A stretch of 64,000 nt of DNA from Clostridiales bacterium (GCA_015056175.1 SVGT01000003.1:1-64000), one strand, 5' to 3'; shown: positions 25,029 through 33,217, counted from the stretch's first letter. The notes: generated by a model from the letters alone, not told the origin. Made by a program: numbers and translations.

Positions 25029-25475
25029 ATGAAAGTTATTCTGCTGACCGACGTCAAAGGCATGGGCAAGAAGGACGAAATCCACAACGTGTCCGACGGT
25101 TATGCCCGCAACTTCCTCTTCCCCAAGAAGCTGGCTGTGGAAGCCACCCCCGGCGCCGCCAAGGAAATCGAGCGCAAGCGCGCCGCCGAGCGTCAGCGCG
25201 AGATGGAACGCCGCCAGGAGGCGGACAAGAAGGCCGCATCCCTGCGCGGCAAGGTGATCTCCATCGTGGCCAAGGGCGGCTCTCAGGGCCGTCTCTACGG
25301 CTCCGTTACCGGCGCGGAAGTGGCCGCCGCCCTGGAAAAGCAGCACAACGTGACCGTGGACAAGCGCAAGATTGACCTCAGCGAAACCATCCGCTCCGTG
25401 GGCGAATACGAAGCCGTCATCAAGCTGTACCCCGAGATCTCCGCCAAGATGAAGGTCGTTGTGACCGTCGAATAA
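25029..25475 (+). CDS. rplI: 50S ribosomal protein L9
   Basis: 148 aa. The start [37 protein letters not shown] is diagnostic for L9, followed by the long charged connecting helix ([25 protein letters not shown]) and the C-terminal domain with [16 protein letters not shown]. Preceded by AAGGAGG. Between the DUF2232 gene and dnaB on the same strand with short gaps, so one operon. Confidence 0.98.
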   Translation: MKVILLTDVKGMGKKDEIHNVSDGYARNFLFPKKLAVEATPGAAKEIERKRAAERQREMERRQEADKKAASLRGKVISIVAKGGSQGRLYGSVTGAEVAAALEKQHNVTVDKRKIDLSETIRSVGEYEAVIKLYPEISAKMKVVVTVE

Positions 25476-25505
25476 CTGATTTACACATCAAGAAAGCGGT
25501 TTTTT

Positions 25506-26861
25506 ATGAGCGAAAGCCCTTACATGCTGCAGCGGCAGCAAATGCCCCATAACCTGGACGCCGAGCGCAGCGTCCTGGGCGCCATCATGCAGGATTCCAC
25601 CGCCATGATGGCTGCCGCGGAGTCCCTGTCTGCAGAGGACTTTTTTACCCCTGCCCATCAGCAGATCTTCACCGCCGCGCTGGACCTGAACCGGGTCTCC
25701 ATGGCGGTGGATCTGGTCACCATGGACGCAGAGCTGAGCAAAAAGGGCAGTCTGACGGGCATCGGCGGCGTGGAATACCTGATCGACCTGATTCAGTTCG
25801 TTCCCTCCACCGCCAATGTGCGCTACTACATCCGCATCGTGCAGGAAAAAAGCATCCTGCGCCACCTGATCGAGGCGGGCAGGGACATTGAAAAAATGTC
25901 CTTCTCCCAGGAGGAGGATCTTCCCGTCATCCTCAATCAGGCGGAAAAAAAGATTTTTGATATCGCCATGCGCCGCACCGGCGCGGACAGCCTGAAGCCC
26001 ATTTCCGACGTGCTGCTCAACACCTTCGCCCAGATCGAAGAATACGCACGCCTGAAGGGCGGCGTCAGCGGCGTGCCCACCGGCTTTTATGATCTGGACA
26101 ATCTGCTCACCGGTCTCCACGGCGGCGAACTGATCCTGATCGGCGCCCGCCCGTCCATGGGTAAAACCAGCTTTGCCATCAATATCGCCACCCACGCGGC
26201 GCTGAAAAAAAAGCGCATCGCCGTGTTCTCGCTGGAAATGCCCCGCGAGCAGATCGCCCTGCGTATGCTCTGCGGCGACGCCAGGGTCAACATGCAGTCC
26301 GTGCGCCAGGGTACTTTGCGGGACGAGGACTGGGTGAAACTGGCCAGAAGCCTTGGCCCGCTTTCCGCCAGCAACGTGTACATTGACGATACTGCGGGCC
26401 TTACGCCCTCTCAGGTGCGCTCCCGCTGCCGCCGTCTGATGATGGACAAGGGTCTGGATTTGATCATCATCGACTACATGCAGTTGATGGCCGCCGACGG
26501 CAAGGTGGAAAACCGCCAGCTGGAAGTGAGCGAAATTTCCCGTAACCTGAAGGCCATCGCGCTGGAATTGAAGGTGCCGCTCATTGCGCTGGCGCAGCTG
26601 TCCCGTGCAAACGTGCAGCGCGCCGTAAAAAAGCCCATGCTTTCCGACCTTCGCGACTCCGGCTCTATCGAACAGGACGCCGACGTTTGTATGTTCCTCC
26701 ACCGCGAGGCCTACTACGACGATACCATCGAAGAAAAGAACGTGGCAGAGGTCATCGTGGCCAAGCAGCGTAACGGCCCTCTGGGCACCATCAAGGTGGC
26801 GTGGCTGGGCGAGTACACGCTGTTTGACAATCTGGCAGGCGGAGGACTTGTCCAAGACTGA
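25506..26861 (+). CDS. dnaB: Replicative DNA helicase DnaB (DnaC of Bacillus)
   Basis: 451 aa. N-terminal helical domain begins PHNLDAERSVLGAIMQDS; the RecA-type C-terminal domain has Walker A GARPSMGKTSFAINIA, Walker B LIIIDYMQLM, and SREISRNLKAIA-like SEISRNLKAIALELKVPLIALAQLSR. Standard length. It unwinds DNA ahead of the replication fork as a hexamer. Last gene of the DUF2232-rplI-dnaB unit; followed by a 440-bp gap full of hairpins and repeats. Confidence 0.98.
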   Translation: MSESPYMLQRQQMPHNLDAERSVLGAIMQDSTAMMAAAESLSAEDFFTPAHQQIFTAALDLNRVSMAVDLVTMDAELSKKGSLTGIGGVEYLIDLIQFVPSTANVRYYIRIVQEKSILRHLIEAGRDIEKMSFSQEEDLPVILNQAEKKIFDIAMRRTGADSLKPISDVLLNTFAQIEEYARLKGGVSGVPTGFYDLDNLLTGLHGGELILIGARPSMGKTSFAINIATHAALKKKRIAVFSLEMPREQIALRMLCGDARVNMQSVRQGTLRDEDWVKLARSLGPLSASNVYIDDTAGLTPSQVRSRCRRLMMDKGLDLIIIDYMQLMAADGKVENRQLEVSEISRNLKAIALELKVPLIALAQLSRANVQRAVKKPMLSDLRDSGSIEQDADVCMFLHREAYYDDTIEEKNVAEVIVAKQRNGPLGTIKVAWLGEYTLFDNLAGGGLVQD

Positions 26862-26914
26862 GGCACAACTGCGTTGTGCTTTCGGCCCAAATCAGGATTT
26901 GGGCCGGTTTATCG

Positions 26915-26952
26915 CAGATTTTGCTGTGGCATAGCCACGGCCGCAAAATCTG
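26915..26952. repeat. Inverted repeat with nested stem
   Basis: CAGATTTTGC at 26915-26924 pairs with GCAAAATCTG at 26943-26952, and GTGGC/GCCAC nest inside. Confidence 0.75.
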
Positions 26953-27010
26953 TAAGGAATGAAATTTTCATCCGGCGGGACAAGCTCGCCTCCTGAAAAT
27001 CTCTCCTCGA

Positions 27011-27160
27011 ACCGGCAAAGCCGGTCCTGCGGATTTGTTGTTTTCGGACTGGCAATGCCGCTGCTGCGGATTTCGTTTCTGCGGACTGGCAACACTGCCG
27101 CTGTGTATTTCGTTTTTTCCCAGACCGGCAGTGCTGCCGCTGCGGTCTCCCAATTTGTCT
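27011..27160. repeat. Four degenerate tandem repeats, period 37-39 bp
   Basis: Units start at 27011, 27048, 27085 and 27124, each beginning ACYGGCA and mostly continuing to a CTGCGG...TTTCGTTT segment. Direct visual comparison only. Confidence 0.7.
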
Positions 27161-27173
27161 GCTTGATAAATTT

Positions 27174-27220
27174 CAAAGGCTCCTTTGGCAAAGGAGCTCC
27201 CGCGTAGCGGGTGAGGATTG
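27174..27220. repeat. Double-hairpin dispersed-type repeat
   Basis: CTCCTTT-gg-CAAAGGAG followed by CCCGC-gta-GCGGG and GTGAGGATTG. This resembles a family of interspersed hairpin repeats I know from gut Clostridia; number of genomic copies not testable here. Confidence 0.6.
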
Positions 27221-27301
27221 CCTTCCCGCCGCTCCACATTCTTCAACCTGCGGCAGGGTTTTATCCCTGCCTCATTCCACCCAAGAAAGGTAAGCATTTT
27301 T

Positions 27302-28312
27302 ATGAACCAACTCCCCGTTTCCTCCCTGCAAAAGGACATGCGCTTTGAAGGCTTCCTGCTGGTGCGCATGGCCGAGCAGCGCACCTCCTCCAACGGCAGC
27401 AAGTACCTGGATATGACGCTGTGCGATAAATCCGGCGATCTGAACTGCAAAATGTGGGACGGTACCGTCAATCCCCCCAGGGTGGGCAGCGTGGTCAAGG
27501 TGCGCTCCACCGTGCAGGAATACAACGGCCGGCTGCAAATGCGCATCGAGCGCATGCGCGACAGGCAGGATACCGACGATGTGGATCTGTCCATGCTCAT
27601 GCCCTGCGCCCCCGAAAAGCCCGAAAAAATGATGCAGGAGATCTCCGACACCATCGAGGGCATGCAGTGGGAGGCGCTCAAAAAGCTGATGCGCGAATTG
27701 ATCCGCATGACGGGCGACAAGCTTCTGTACTTCCCCGCCGCCCAGCGCCTGCACCACGCAGAGCGCAGCGGTCTTTTGCACCACACCACCTCCATGCTGC
27801 GCACCGCCAAGGCCGTTTTGCCCCTCTACCCCTTCCTCAACGGCGATCTGCTCCTGGCCGGCGTCATTGCCCATGACCTGAGCAAGACCATCGAAATGCT
27901 GTCGGACGAGGCGGGCAACGTGACCGATTATACCGCCCAGGGCCTGCTGCTGGGCCATCTGGTGGACGGCGTGGCTCAGGTGCGCACGGCTGCACAGAAC
28001 GCCGGCGTGCAGGATGACGAATGTGTGCTGCTGCTTTCCCACATGGTCATCAGCCATCACGGCGTACCCGAATTTGGCTCCCCCCGCGCGCCCATGTTCC
28101 CGGAGGCGGAAATGCTCCACATGATCGACGATATGGACGCCAAGATGAACGAGATGGAAACGGTGATGAAGCGCACCCCCAGGGGCGCCTTCTCGGAAAA
28201 GATCTGGTCGCTGGACCGCCGCCTTTACCATCCCAATTATCCGGAGGAATCCCCCGCCGGGGAGGAGGATCATCCCATCGCCTCCAAGCGGGCGTATGAC
28301 GGGCTGCTGTAA
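27302..28312 (+). CDS. yhaM: YhaM-type 3'-5' exoribonuclease (OB fold plus HD domain)
   Basis: 336 aa from the ATG at 27302, behind AAGAAAGG; the track start lies in the repeat region. N-terminal OB-fold (KDMRFEGFLLVRMAEQRTSSNGSKYLDMTLCD, KMWDG) and an HD domain with metal ligands in HHAERSGLLHHTTSM, AGVIAHDLSKT and LLSHMVISHHG. In Bacillus YhaM shortens RNA and DNA from the 3' end with Mn2+. The acidic C-terminal tail (ESPAGEEDHP) is slightly extended. Monocistronic. Confidence 0.92.
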   Translation: MNQLPVSSLQKDMRFEGFLLVRMAEQRTSSNGSKYLDMTLCDKSGDLNCKMWDGTVNPPRVGSVVKVRSTVQEYNGRLQMRIERMRDRQDTDDVDLSMLMPCAPEKPEKMMQEISDTIEGMQWEALKKLMRELIRMTGDKLLYFPAAQRLHHAERSGLLHHTTSMLRTAKAVLPLYPFLNGDLLLAGVIAHDLSKTIEMLSDEAGNVTDYTAQGLLLGHLVDGVAQVRTAAQNAGVQDDECVLLLSHMVISHHGVPEFGSPRAPMFPEAEMLHMIDDMDAKMNEMETVMKRTPRGAFSEKIWSLDRRLYHPNYPEESPAGEEDHPIASKRAYDGLL

Positions 28313-28320
28313 GATAGCCC

Positions 28321-28349
28321 TTGACGGAAGATTAAATAATTGTTACAAT
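28321..28349 (+). promoter_or_regulatory. Promoter for lipoprotein gene
   Basis: TTGACG, 17-bp spacer, TACAAT; begins 9 bp after the yhaM stop. Confidence 0.6.
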
Positions 28350-28421
28350 ATGGTTAACCTGCATGGTATTCACCCGGTAGCCCGTTAAATAGGCGTATCC
28401 GGTCAAGGAGGTCCTACTGTT

Positions 28422-29180
28422 ATGAAGCAGTTTTCTGTCAAAAAGCTCCTGCTGCTGGCGCTTGTCTGCGCCATGGCGCTGATCCTGTGCGGCTGTAAGG
28501 GCGGCAGCGGCAACACCTTCCCCACCAGCGAGCCCACCCAGAAGGCCGCGCTGGACGCCGTGCCCACCGTGCTGCCCACCGATGAACCCGAAGTGGACGA
28601 AGGCCCTGCCTTTGTGCCCGCTCAGGTCAGCCAGTATGCCGGTGCGTCCCCCGTCCCGCTGGATCCGGTGGATATGCCTACCCCCACCCCCCGTCCCGAA
28701 TTGACCTTCACCTACGTGGATATGAAGGCCGAAAACCTGGGCATCCAGTTCCAGATGCCCGGCAGCTTTACCCGCGATGACAGCGTGTCCGGCCAGATCA
28801 CCTTTACCGACCCCAACACCCTGGACAACGTGAACGCCACCGTCACAATCAAGCTGGCTTCCGTCAGCAGCGAGCATAAGCTGGAAGACCTGAAGGAAGA
28901 TATCAAGAACGAACTGGCGCTGCTTGGCCAGTATAACTACACCGACTGGTCCACCACCGACGCCACCGCCCGCCGCCTGATGGGCAAGGACGGCTACTAT
29001 GCCGATTACCGCGGCGTGATGGTGGACGGCACCATCGTGCGCGGCCGCGTGCAGATGGCCCTGATGGACAATAATCTGCTCCTCACCATGGAATACCGCG
29101 CTCCCGGCTGGTTTAACTCCAGCTACAAGAACGTGTTTGACAACCTGCGCAGCACGCTGGAAGCCTATTCCGCCGAATAA
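28422..29180 (+). CDS. Putative lipoprotein of unknown function
   Basis: 252 aa behind AAGGAGGT. Signal peptide with lipobox ALILCGC (modified Cys at about 25), then a Thr/Pro-rich linker (TSEPTQK, PTPTPRPE) and a soluble domain from about residue 95 (FTYVDMKAENLGIQFQMPGSF, NATVTIKLASVSS, GWFNSSYKNVFDNLRSTLEA). The domain resembles PsbP/DUF1795-like lipoprotein domains in layout, but I do not identify the family. Attached to the outer face of the membrane. Confidence 0.8.
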   Translation: MKQFSVKKLLLLALVCAMALILCGCKGGSGNTFPTSEPTQKAALDAVPTVLPTDEPEVDEGPAFVPAQVSQYAGASPVPLDPVDMPTPTPRPELTFTYVDMKAENLGIQFQMPGSFTRDDSVSGQITFTDPNTLDNVNATVTIKLASVSSEHKLEDLKEDIKNELALLGQYNYTDWSTTDATARRLMGKDGYYADYRGVMVDGTIVRGRVQMALMDNNLLLTMEYRAPGWFNSSYKNVFDNLRSTLEAYSAE

Positions 29181-29196
29181 CGCTGATCTTTTGCGG

Positions 29197-29305
29197 CATT
29201 GCCGCCTACCAATGCAGTGGCGAATTTCACCGCCCGCCCAACGAACGAGAAACGTTCCCCGGCGGGACAGGAATGTGGCCTGCGCCACCGCCGCTGCATT
29301 TTATT
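29197..29305 (+). other. Structured intergenic element, possible terminator
   Basis: AATGCAGTGGCG (29211-29222) pairs with CGCCAC...CTGCATT (29283-29300) around an inner CGCCCGCC/GGCGGG stem, ending in TTTTATTTTTG. May be an elaborate terminator for the lipoprotein gene or a dispersed element. Confidence 0.5.
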
Positions 29306-29326
29306 TTTGAAAGGATTTTTTATACC

Positions 29327-30331
29327 GTGAGTACATCCCGTTTTGCCCTTTTTGTGGATCTGGAAAACTGCGGCGCCAAGGCCGCCACGCTTTTGAACAT
29401 TCTGGAAAAGGTGAAAATCCGCGGCGATATTCTGCTGGGTAAGGTGTACGGCTACACCGACCGCTTTTCCGATCTGAAGGAAATCCTCCTCAGCAACACC
29501 TTTACCGTGGTGCCCTCATTGCGCCACGGCGTAGCCCAGAAAAACAACGCCGATATCCTGCTGGTGCTGGACGCGCTGGAAGTGGCCTACACCAACCCTC
29601 TCATCGACAGCTTCTGCATCGTGTCCGGCGACAGCGATTATACCCCGCTGGTAGGCCGCCTCAAAAGCATGGGCAAGTTCGTGCTGGGCATCAGCCGAAG
29701 CGAAGTGGCCTCCTCCATTTTTATCAACGCCTGCAACGAGTTCCAGTTTCTGGAAAGTGTGGGCGCATCCAACCGCAAGACCCGCGGCAAGCGCAATGTG
29801 AACAAGGACGAGCCGCTGGATGACGCCGCCCTCAACAAGGTGCTGGAGGATATCCTGTCCGAGCAGGAAGAGGACGAGATGTTTGCCAGCGAGCTCAAGG
29901 GCGTGCTCTTGCGACTGCGTCCCGATTTTAACGAAAAGAGCCACGGCTGCGCCACCTTCGGAAAGCTGCTCACCAAGCTGAGCCAGAAGTTTGGCACCAT
30001 CCGCATCAAGAACGATAATTTCAACGTGCTGGTCTCCCTGGTGGGCGAGGAAAACGCCGCCCGTCAGGAGCAGATGACCCGGGATAACTGGAAAGCCGTT
30101 TTCACCGAGCAATTGCGCCATTACCGGGACGACGGCTTTGAGCGCATCAACCCCTCCATCCTCAAGGCGGATATCACCGCCGCCTACCCGGATTTCAGCG
30201 AAAAGGCCATCGGCTTCAAGCGTTTTTCCGACGTGCTCAAGCAGCTGGAAAAGGATAAGGTGCTCTCCCTGGAAATGGACGAGCAGAAAAACATGCTCAT
30301 CCGCTGCAAGGCCGCCCAGAGCGCCGAATGA
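29327..30331 (+). CDS. NYN-domain nuclease-like protein with LOTUS/OST-HTH domains
   Basis: 334 aa from the GTG at 29327 (STSRFALFVDLENCGAKAATLL). The N-terminal NYN/PIN-like domain (to about 150) shows the acidic active-site residues in FVDLENC, NNADILLVLDALE and IVSGDSDYTPLVGRL. Two OST-HTH/LOTUS winged-helix units follow (about 170-240 and 255-325: SELKGVLLRLRPDFNEKSHGCATFGKLLTKL and INPSILKADITAAYPDFSEKAIGFKRFSDVLKQL). NYN-LOTUS proteins are predicted RNA-binding nucleases of unknown target. The connecting segment is strongly basic then acidic. Possibly co-transcribed with the next gene (48-bp gap). Confidence 0.9.
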   Translation: MSTSRFALFVDLENCGAKAATLLNILEKVKIRGDILLGKVYGYTDRFSDLKEILLSNTFTVVPSLRHGVAQKNNADILLVLDALEVAYTNPLIDSFCIVSGDSDYTPLVGRLKSMGKFVLGISRSEVASSIFINACNEFQFLESVGASNRKTRGKRNVNKDEPLDDAALNKVLEDILSEQEEDEMFASELKGVLLRLRPDFNEKSHGCATFGKLLTKLSQKFGTIRIKNDNFNVLVSLVGEENAARQEQMTRDNWKAVFTEQLRHYRDDGFERINPSILKADITAAYPDFSEKAIGFKRFSDVLKQLEKDKVLSLEMDEQKNMLIRCKAAQSAE

Positions 30332-30379
30332 TTTTCCCTTTCTCCGCTGCATCCCATTCCCTTCACAGGAGGTAATCCT

Positions 30380-31312
30380 ATGCCCACCTATTCTGTCATC
30401 ATCCCCTGCTATAACGAGGAAGAGGTGCTCCGCGAAACCCATAAGCGCATGACGCGCGTCATGCAGGGTATGGGCGAAAGCTACGAGCTCATCTACGTAA
30501 ACGACGGCTCCCGCGACGATACCGCAAAGATCCTGGAGGATATCTGCAAGCAGGACGCCAACGCCCGCGCCATCATGTTTGCCCGCAACGCCGGTCACCA
30601 GATGGCCGTGTCCGCAGGTCTGGATTATGCCGACGGCGACGCCGTGATCATCATCGATGCAGATCTGCAGGATCCCCCCGAGGTGATCCCCGAAATGGCC
30701 AAGCGCTGGAAGGACGGCGTGCAGGTGGTGTACGGCCAGCGCAAAAAGCGGGACGGCGAAACCTTCTTCAAAAAGTTCACCGCCTCTGTGTACTACAAGT
30801 CCCTGAGCAAGCTGACCAACGGCATGGTGCCCCGGGATACCGGCGATTTCCGCCTGGTGGACCGTCAGGTGGCGGATGTGATCCGCTCCATGCCCGAGCA
30901 CGCCCGGTTCCTCCGCGGCATGTTTGCCTGGGCAGGCTTCAAACAGGAAGCCTACCTCTATGACCGGGACAAGCGCTTTGCCGGCGAAACCCACTATCCC
31001 CTCAAAAAGATGCTCAAATTGGCCGCCGACGGCGTGTTCAGCTTCTCCGTAAAGCCCCTGAAGGCCGCCTGGATGTGCGGACTTTGCTGGATCGGCCTTG
31101 GCTGTCTGATCGGCTTTGTGCTGCTCATCTGCCTGCTCTTTGGCGCAAGCTCCTCTGCCTGGTGGCTGGCCGCGCTGATGATGGTGCTTGCGGGCAACGT
31201 GCTGGTGTGCGTGGGCATTGCCGGGGAATACATGGGCCGCATTTATGACGACGTGCGCGCGCGCCCCTTGTACATCGTAGCCCGTACGCTGGGCTTTGAC
31301 CGGGCGGAATAA
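30380..31312 (+). CDS. GT2 glycosyltransferase (polyprenyl-phosphate type)
   Basis: 310 aa. GT-A domain with TYSVIIPCYNEEEVL, YVNDGSRDDT, FARNAGHQMAVSAGLDYADGDAVIIIDADLQDPPE (metal-binding DAD) and the TGDFRLVDRQV acceptor motif, followed by two C-terminal membrane helices (CWIGLGCLIGFVLLICLLF and WWLAALMMVLAGNVLVCVGI). This is the DPM1/GtrB/YkoT architecture that loads a sugar on undecaprenyl phosphate at the inner face of the membrane. Sugar and final glycoconjugate unknown. Confidence 0.92.
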   Translation: MPTYSVIIPCYNEEEVLRETHKRMTRVMQGMGESYELIYVNDGSRDDTAKILEDICKQDANARAIMFARNAGHQMAVSAGLDYADGDAVIIIDADLQDPPEVIPEMAKRWKDGVQVVYGQRKKRDGETFFKKFTASVYYKSLSKLTNGMVPRDTGDFRLVDRQVADVIRSMPEHARFLRGMFAWAGFKQEAYLYDRDKRFAGETHYPLKKMLKLAADGVFSFSVKPLKAAWMCGLCWIGLGCLIGFVLLICLLFGASSSAWWLAALMMVLAGNVLVCVGIAGEYMGRIYDDVRARPLYIVARTLGFDRAE

Positions 31313-31400
31313 GCGTTTGTTTCCCCAATCAAACTATTGACAACGCTCCCAAAGGGATTTATCATGGGAGCGAACGGATTTTTTCAGGAGGTATGTTCTT

Positions 31401-31607
31401 ATGGAACTGACTGTCACCAAGGATATGGCCATCGGCCAGGTACTCAATATTCACCGCGGCACTGCCCGCATTTTCATGGAATTCGGCATGCACTGCCTGG
31501 GCTGCCCCCATGCCACCGCCGAATCTCTGGAAGACGCCTGCGCGGCCCATGGCGCCAATGTGGACGAGCTGGTGCATCAGCTCAACACCTTCCTTTCGGA
31601 GCAGTAA
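31401..31607 (+). CDS. DUF1858 redox-disulfide-type small protein
   Basis: 68 aa behind CAGGAGG. Contains VTKDMAIGQVLNIHRGTARIFMEFGMHCLGCPHATAESLEDAC, the DUF1858 pattern (N-terminal ScdA-like, hybrid-cluster-associated) with a CLGC motif. Members are linked to nitrosative stress or redox proteins; function not established. Its stop is 1 bp before the ATG of the ferritin-like gene, indicating tight coupling. Confidence 0.88.
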   Translation: MELTVTKDMAIGQVLNIHRGTARIFMEFGMHCLGCPHATAESLEDACAAHGANVDELVHQLNTFLSEQ

Positions 31608-31608
31608 G

Positions 31609-32082
31609 ATGAATCTGCGTGCAGCGGAGGAGGCCTTCTTCACCGCACAGGAAATGGAAAAGCGCGCCATCCGTCTGTATGAAAGAGCGCTGCTGGTCTT
31701 CGGCAGCCAGGCGGATATGCACAGGGAGATCAGCGCCATTCTCAGGGAGGAGCAGGAGCATCTGCGCAGGTTCACCGCGCTTTGCGGCGAATACTTCCCC
31801 TCCCTGGAGGAGCAGACGCTGCTCTCCTCCAAAGCGGCGGATGCGCTTTTTACCGGCGGACTGGTGGAGGCACAGCGCCTGGGCGCCTTTGAATCGCCCC
31901 GGGGGCTTATTGCCTATGCCGCAAGCGAGGAACAAAACGCCCAGGATTTTTACAGCTCCATGGGCGCCGCACTGAAGGACGCCGGCGAAACGGCCGCTGC
32001 CGACGCACTTTTCAAGATCGCTCAGGAAGAAAGCATGCACCTGTGCGCCCTCAACGCGCATCTGGAAAGTATGCAGGCCTGA
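31609..32082 (+). CDS. Rubrerythrin/ferritin-like diiron protein
   Basis: 157 aa from the ATG at 31609; the track start lies inside DUF1858 in another frame. Four-helix ferritin-like layout with Glu/His ligands: FTAQEMEKRAIRLYERAL, REEQEHLRRF, ASEEQNAQDFYSSM and AQEESMHLCALNAH. No rubredoxin domain, so not a full rubrerythrin. Likely a diiron oxidative-stress or iron-handling protein of the cytoplasm. The intergenic distance of 1 bp to DUF1858 suggests the two act together. Confidence 0.82.
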   Translation: MNLRAAEEAFFTAQEMEKRAIRLYERALLVFGSQADMHREISAILREEQEHLRRFTALCGEYFPSLEEQTLLSSKAADALFTGGLVEAQRLGAFESPRGLIAYAASEEQNAQDFYSSMGAALKDAGETAAADALFKIAQEESMHLCALNAHLESMQA

Positions 32083-32155
32083 CAAAACCGCAATACCCAA
32101 AGGGAGAGGCGCTGGCCCCTCCCTTTTCATCACACAAAAGACGGGAGTATCTGCC

Positions 32156-33181
32156 ATGGAAGGCGTCATTTGCGAACACATCTGGCATAAATACGGCGAG
32201 CGCATGCTGCTGCGGGATATCACCCTTCCCCTGCAGCCGGGCAGCATCCTGTGCCTGCTGGGCGGCGAGGGCGAGGGCAAAACCACGCTGCTGCGCATCC
32301 TGACGGGCGAAATTGCGCCCTCGGGCGGCACGGTGCATGCTGACGGCGTGCTGCTTGCACAGGAGGAGCTGCTGCATGCCCGCCTGACGGCGGAGGAAAA
32401 CCTGCTCCGGGCGCTGCGCGTCCGCGGCGCGGACAAAATCCTCACCCAGGATCGCTATGCCCGCCTGGCGGAGCTTTTTTCCCTTGAAAGCTGCAGCCAT
32501 GTGCCTTGCAAAAGCCTTTCCCACAGCCAGAAGGAGCGCCTGACAATCGCCTGCGCCGTGGCCAGGCGGCCCAAGCTTTTGCTGCTGGACGCGCCCATGT
32601 GCATGGATGCGCTGCAGGAGCCCCTGCGCCTGCTGGCTGCGGAAAGCGGCATGACGGTGCTCTTTACCGCCAATGATCCCGCCGCCCTGCGCTGCGCGGA
32701 CCTTGTCGCCCTGCTCTCTGACGGCCGCATCGCCCAGTGCGATGCGCCGGAAAATGTGTGCGCAAAGCCTGCCACGCTCCTCTGCGCCCAGTTCCTGTTC
32801 CCCTGCAATACGCTGCGGGGCACGGTGACCGGCGTTCGCAAGCACGGCGAAAAGTGTATACTGGACATGGGCGGCCTGGAAATGGACTGCCTGTGCGATG
32901 CAGCGCCCGAGGTGGACGATCCCATGACCCTGTGCATCCGCTGCGACCGGGTGCATATCGCACGCTCGCCCCTGCCATTTGGGCAGAACGTCAGCGCCGC
33001 CGTAACAAGCGTATCCTATTCCCTGGGCGTTGAGTGGATCACCGCCCTTTTGCAGAACGGTCAGAGCGTTTCCGCCTGCCGCCATGCAGAGAAAATAAGC
33101 AAGCTGGAAACGGGCGACAAGGTGTTTCTGTGCTGGGATCCCCATGCTGCCTGGCTCTATCCCGACGCGCCCGTCATCTGA
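32156..33181 (+). CDS. ABC-type ATPase domain protein with degenerate catalytic motifs
   Basis: 341 aa, layout of CysA/PotA-type ATPases with a C-terminal TOBE-like region (RGTVTGVRKHGEKCILDMGG). Walker A LLGGEGEGKTTLLR (about 36-46) is intact, but the signature is LSHSQ instead of LSGGQ, Walker B ends LLLLDAP where the catalytic Glu is replaced by Ala (about 146), and the switch His region reads FTANDP (Asn at about 173). No permease or binding protein is adjacent. It may bind ATP without efficient hydrolysis, for example a regulatory or decaying subunit. Confidence 0.82.
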   Translation: MEGVICEHIWHKYGERMLLRDITLPLQPGSILCLLGGEGEGKTTLLRILTGEIAPSGGTVHADGVLLAQEELLHARLTAEENLLRALRVRGADKILTQDRYARLAELFSLESCSHVPCKSLSHSQKERLTIACAVARRPKLLLLDAPMCMDALQEPLRLLAAESGMTVLFTANDPAALRCADLVALLSDGRIAQCDAPENVCAKPATLLCAQFLFPCNTLRGTVTGVRKHGEKCILDMGGLEMDCLCDAAPEVDDPMTLCIRCDRVHIARSPLPFGQNVSAAVTSVSYSLGVEWITALLQNGQSVSACRHAEKISKLETGDKVFLCWDPHAAWLYPDAPVI

Positions 33182-33192
33182 TTCATTCTTCC

Positions 33193-33217
33193 GACTGCCT
33201 GCGGGCAGTCTTTTTTT
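33193..33217 (+). terminator. Terminator after ABC ATPase gene
   Basis: GACTGCC-tgc-GGGCAGTC followed by TTTTTTTG. Confidence 0.85.

Larger units (their letters stand above)
26862..27301. other. Repeat- and hairpin-rich intergenic region
   Basis: 440 bp with no supported gene. Contains GCACAAC-tgc-GTTGTGC and CGGCCCAAAT-cagg-ATTTGGGCCG hairpins (26865-26906, possibly dnaB termination), the CAGATTTTGC...GCAAAATCTG inverted repeat (26915-26952), four ~37-bp degenerate tandem units (27011-27160), and a dispersed-type double hairpin (27174-27220). Track ORFs over it look like repeat translation. Confidence 0.7.

Noticed and set aside
26959-27207. 82-aa ORF in the gap after dnaB
   Set aside because: Repetitive translation (GNTAAVYF, GSAAAAVS) of tandem DNA repeats, no ribosome binding site.
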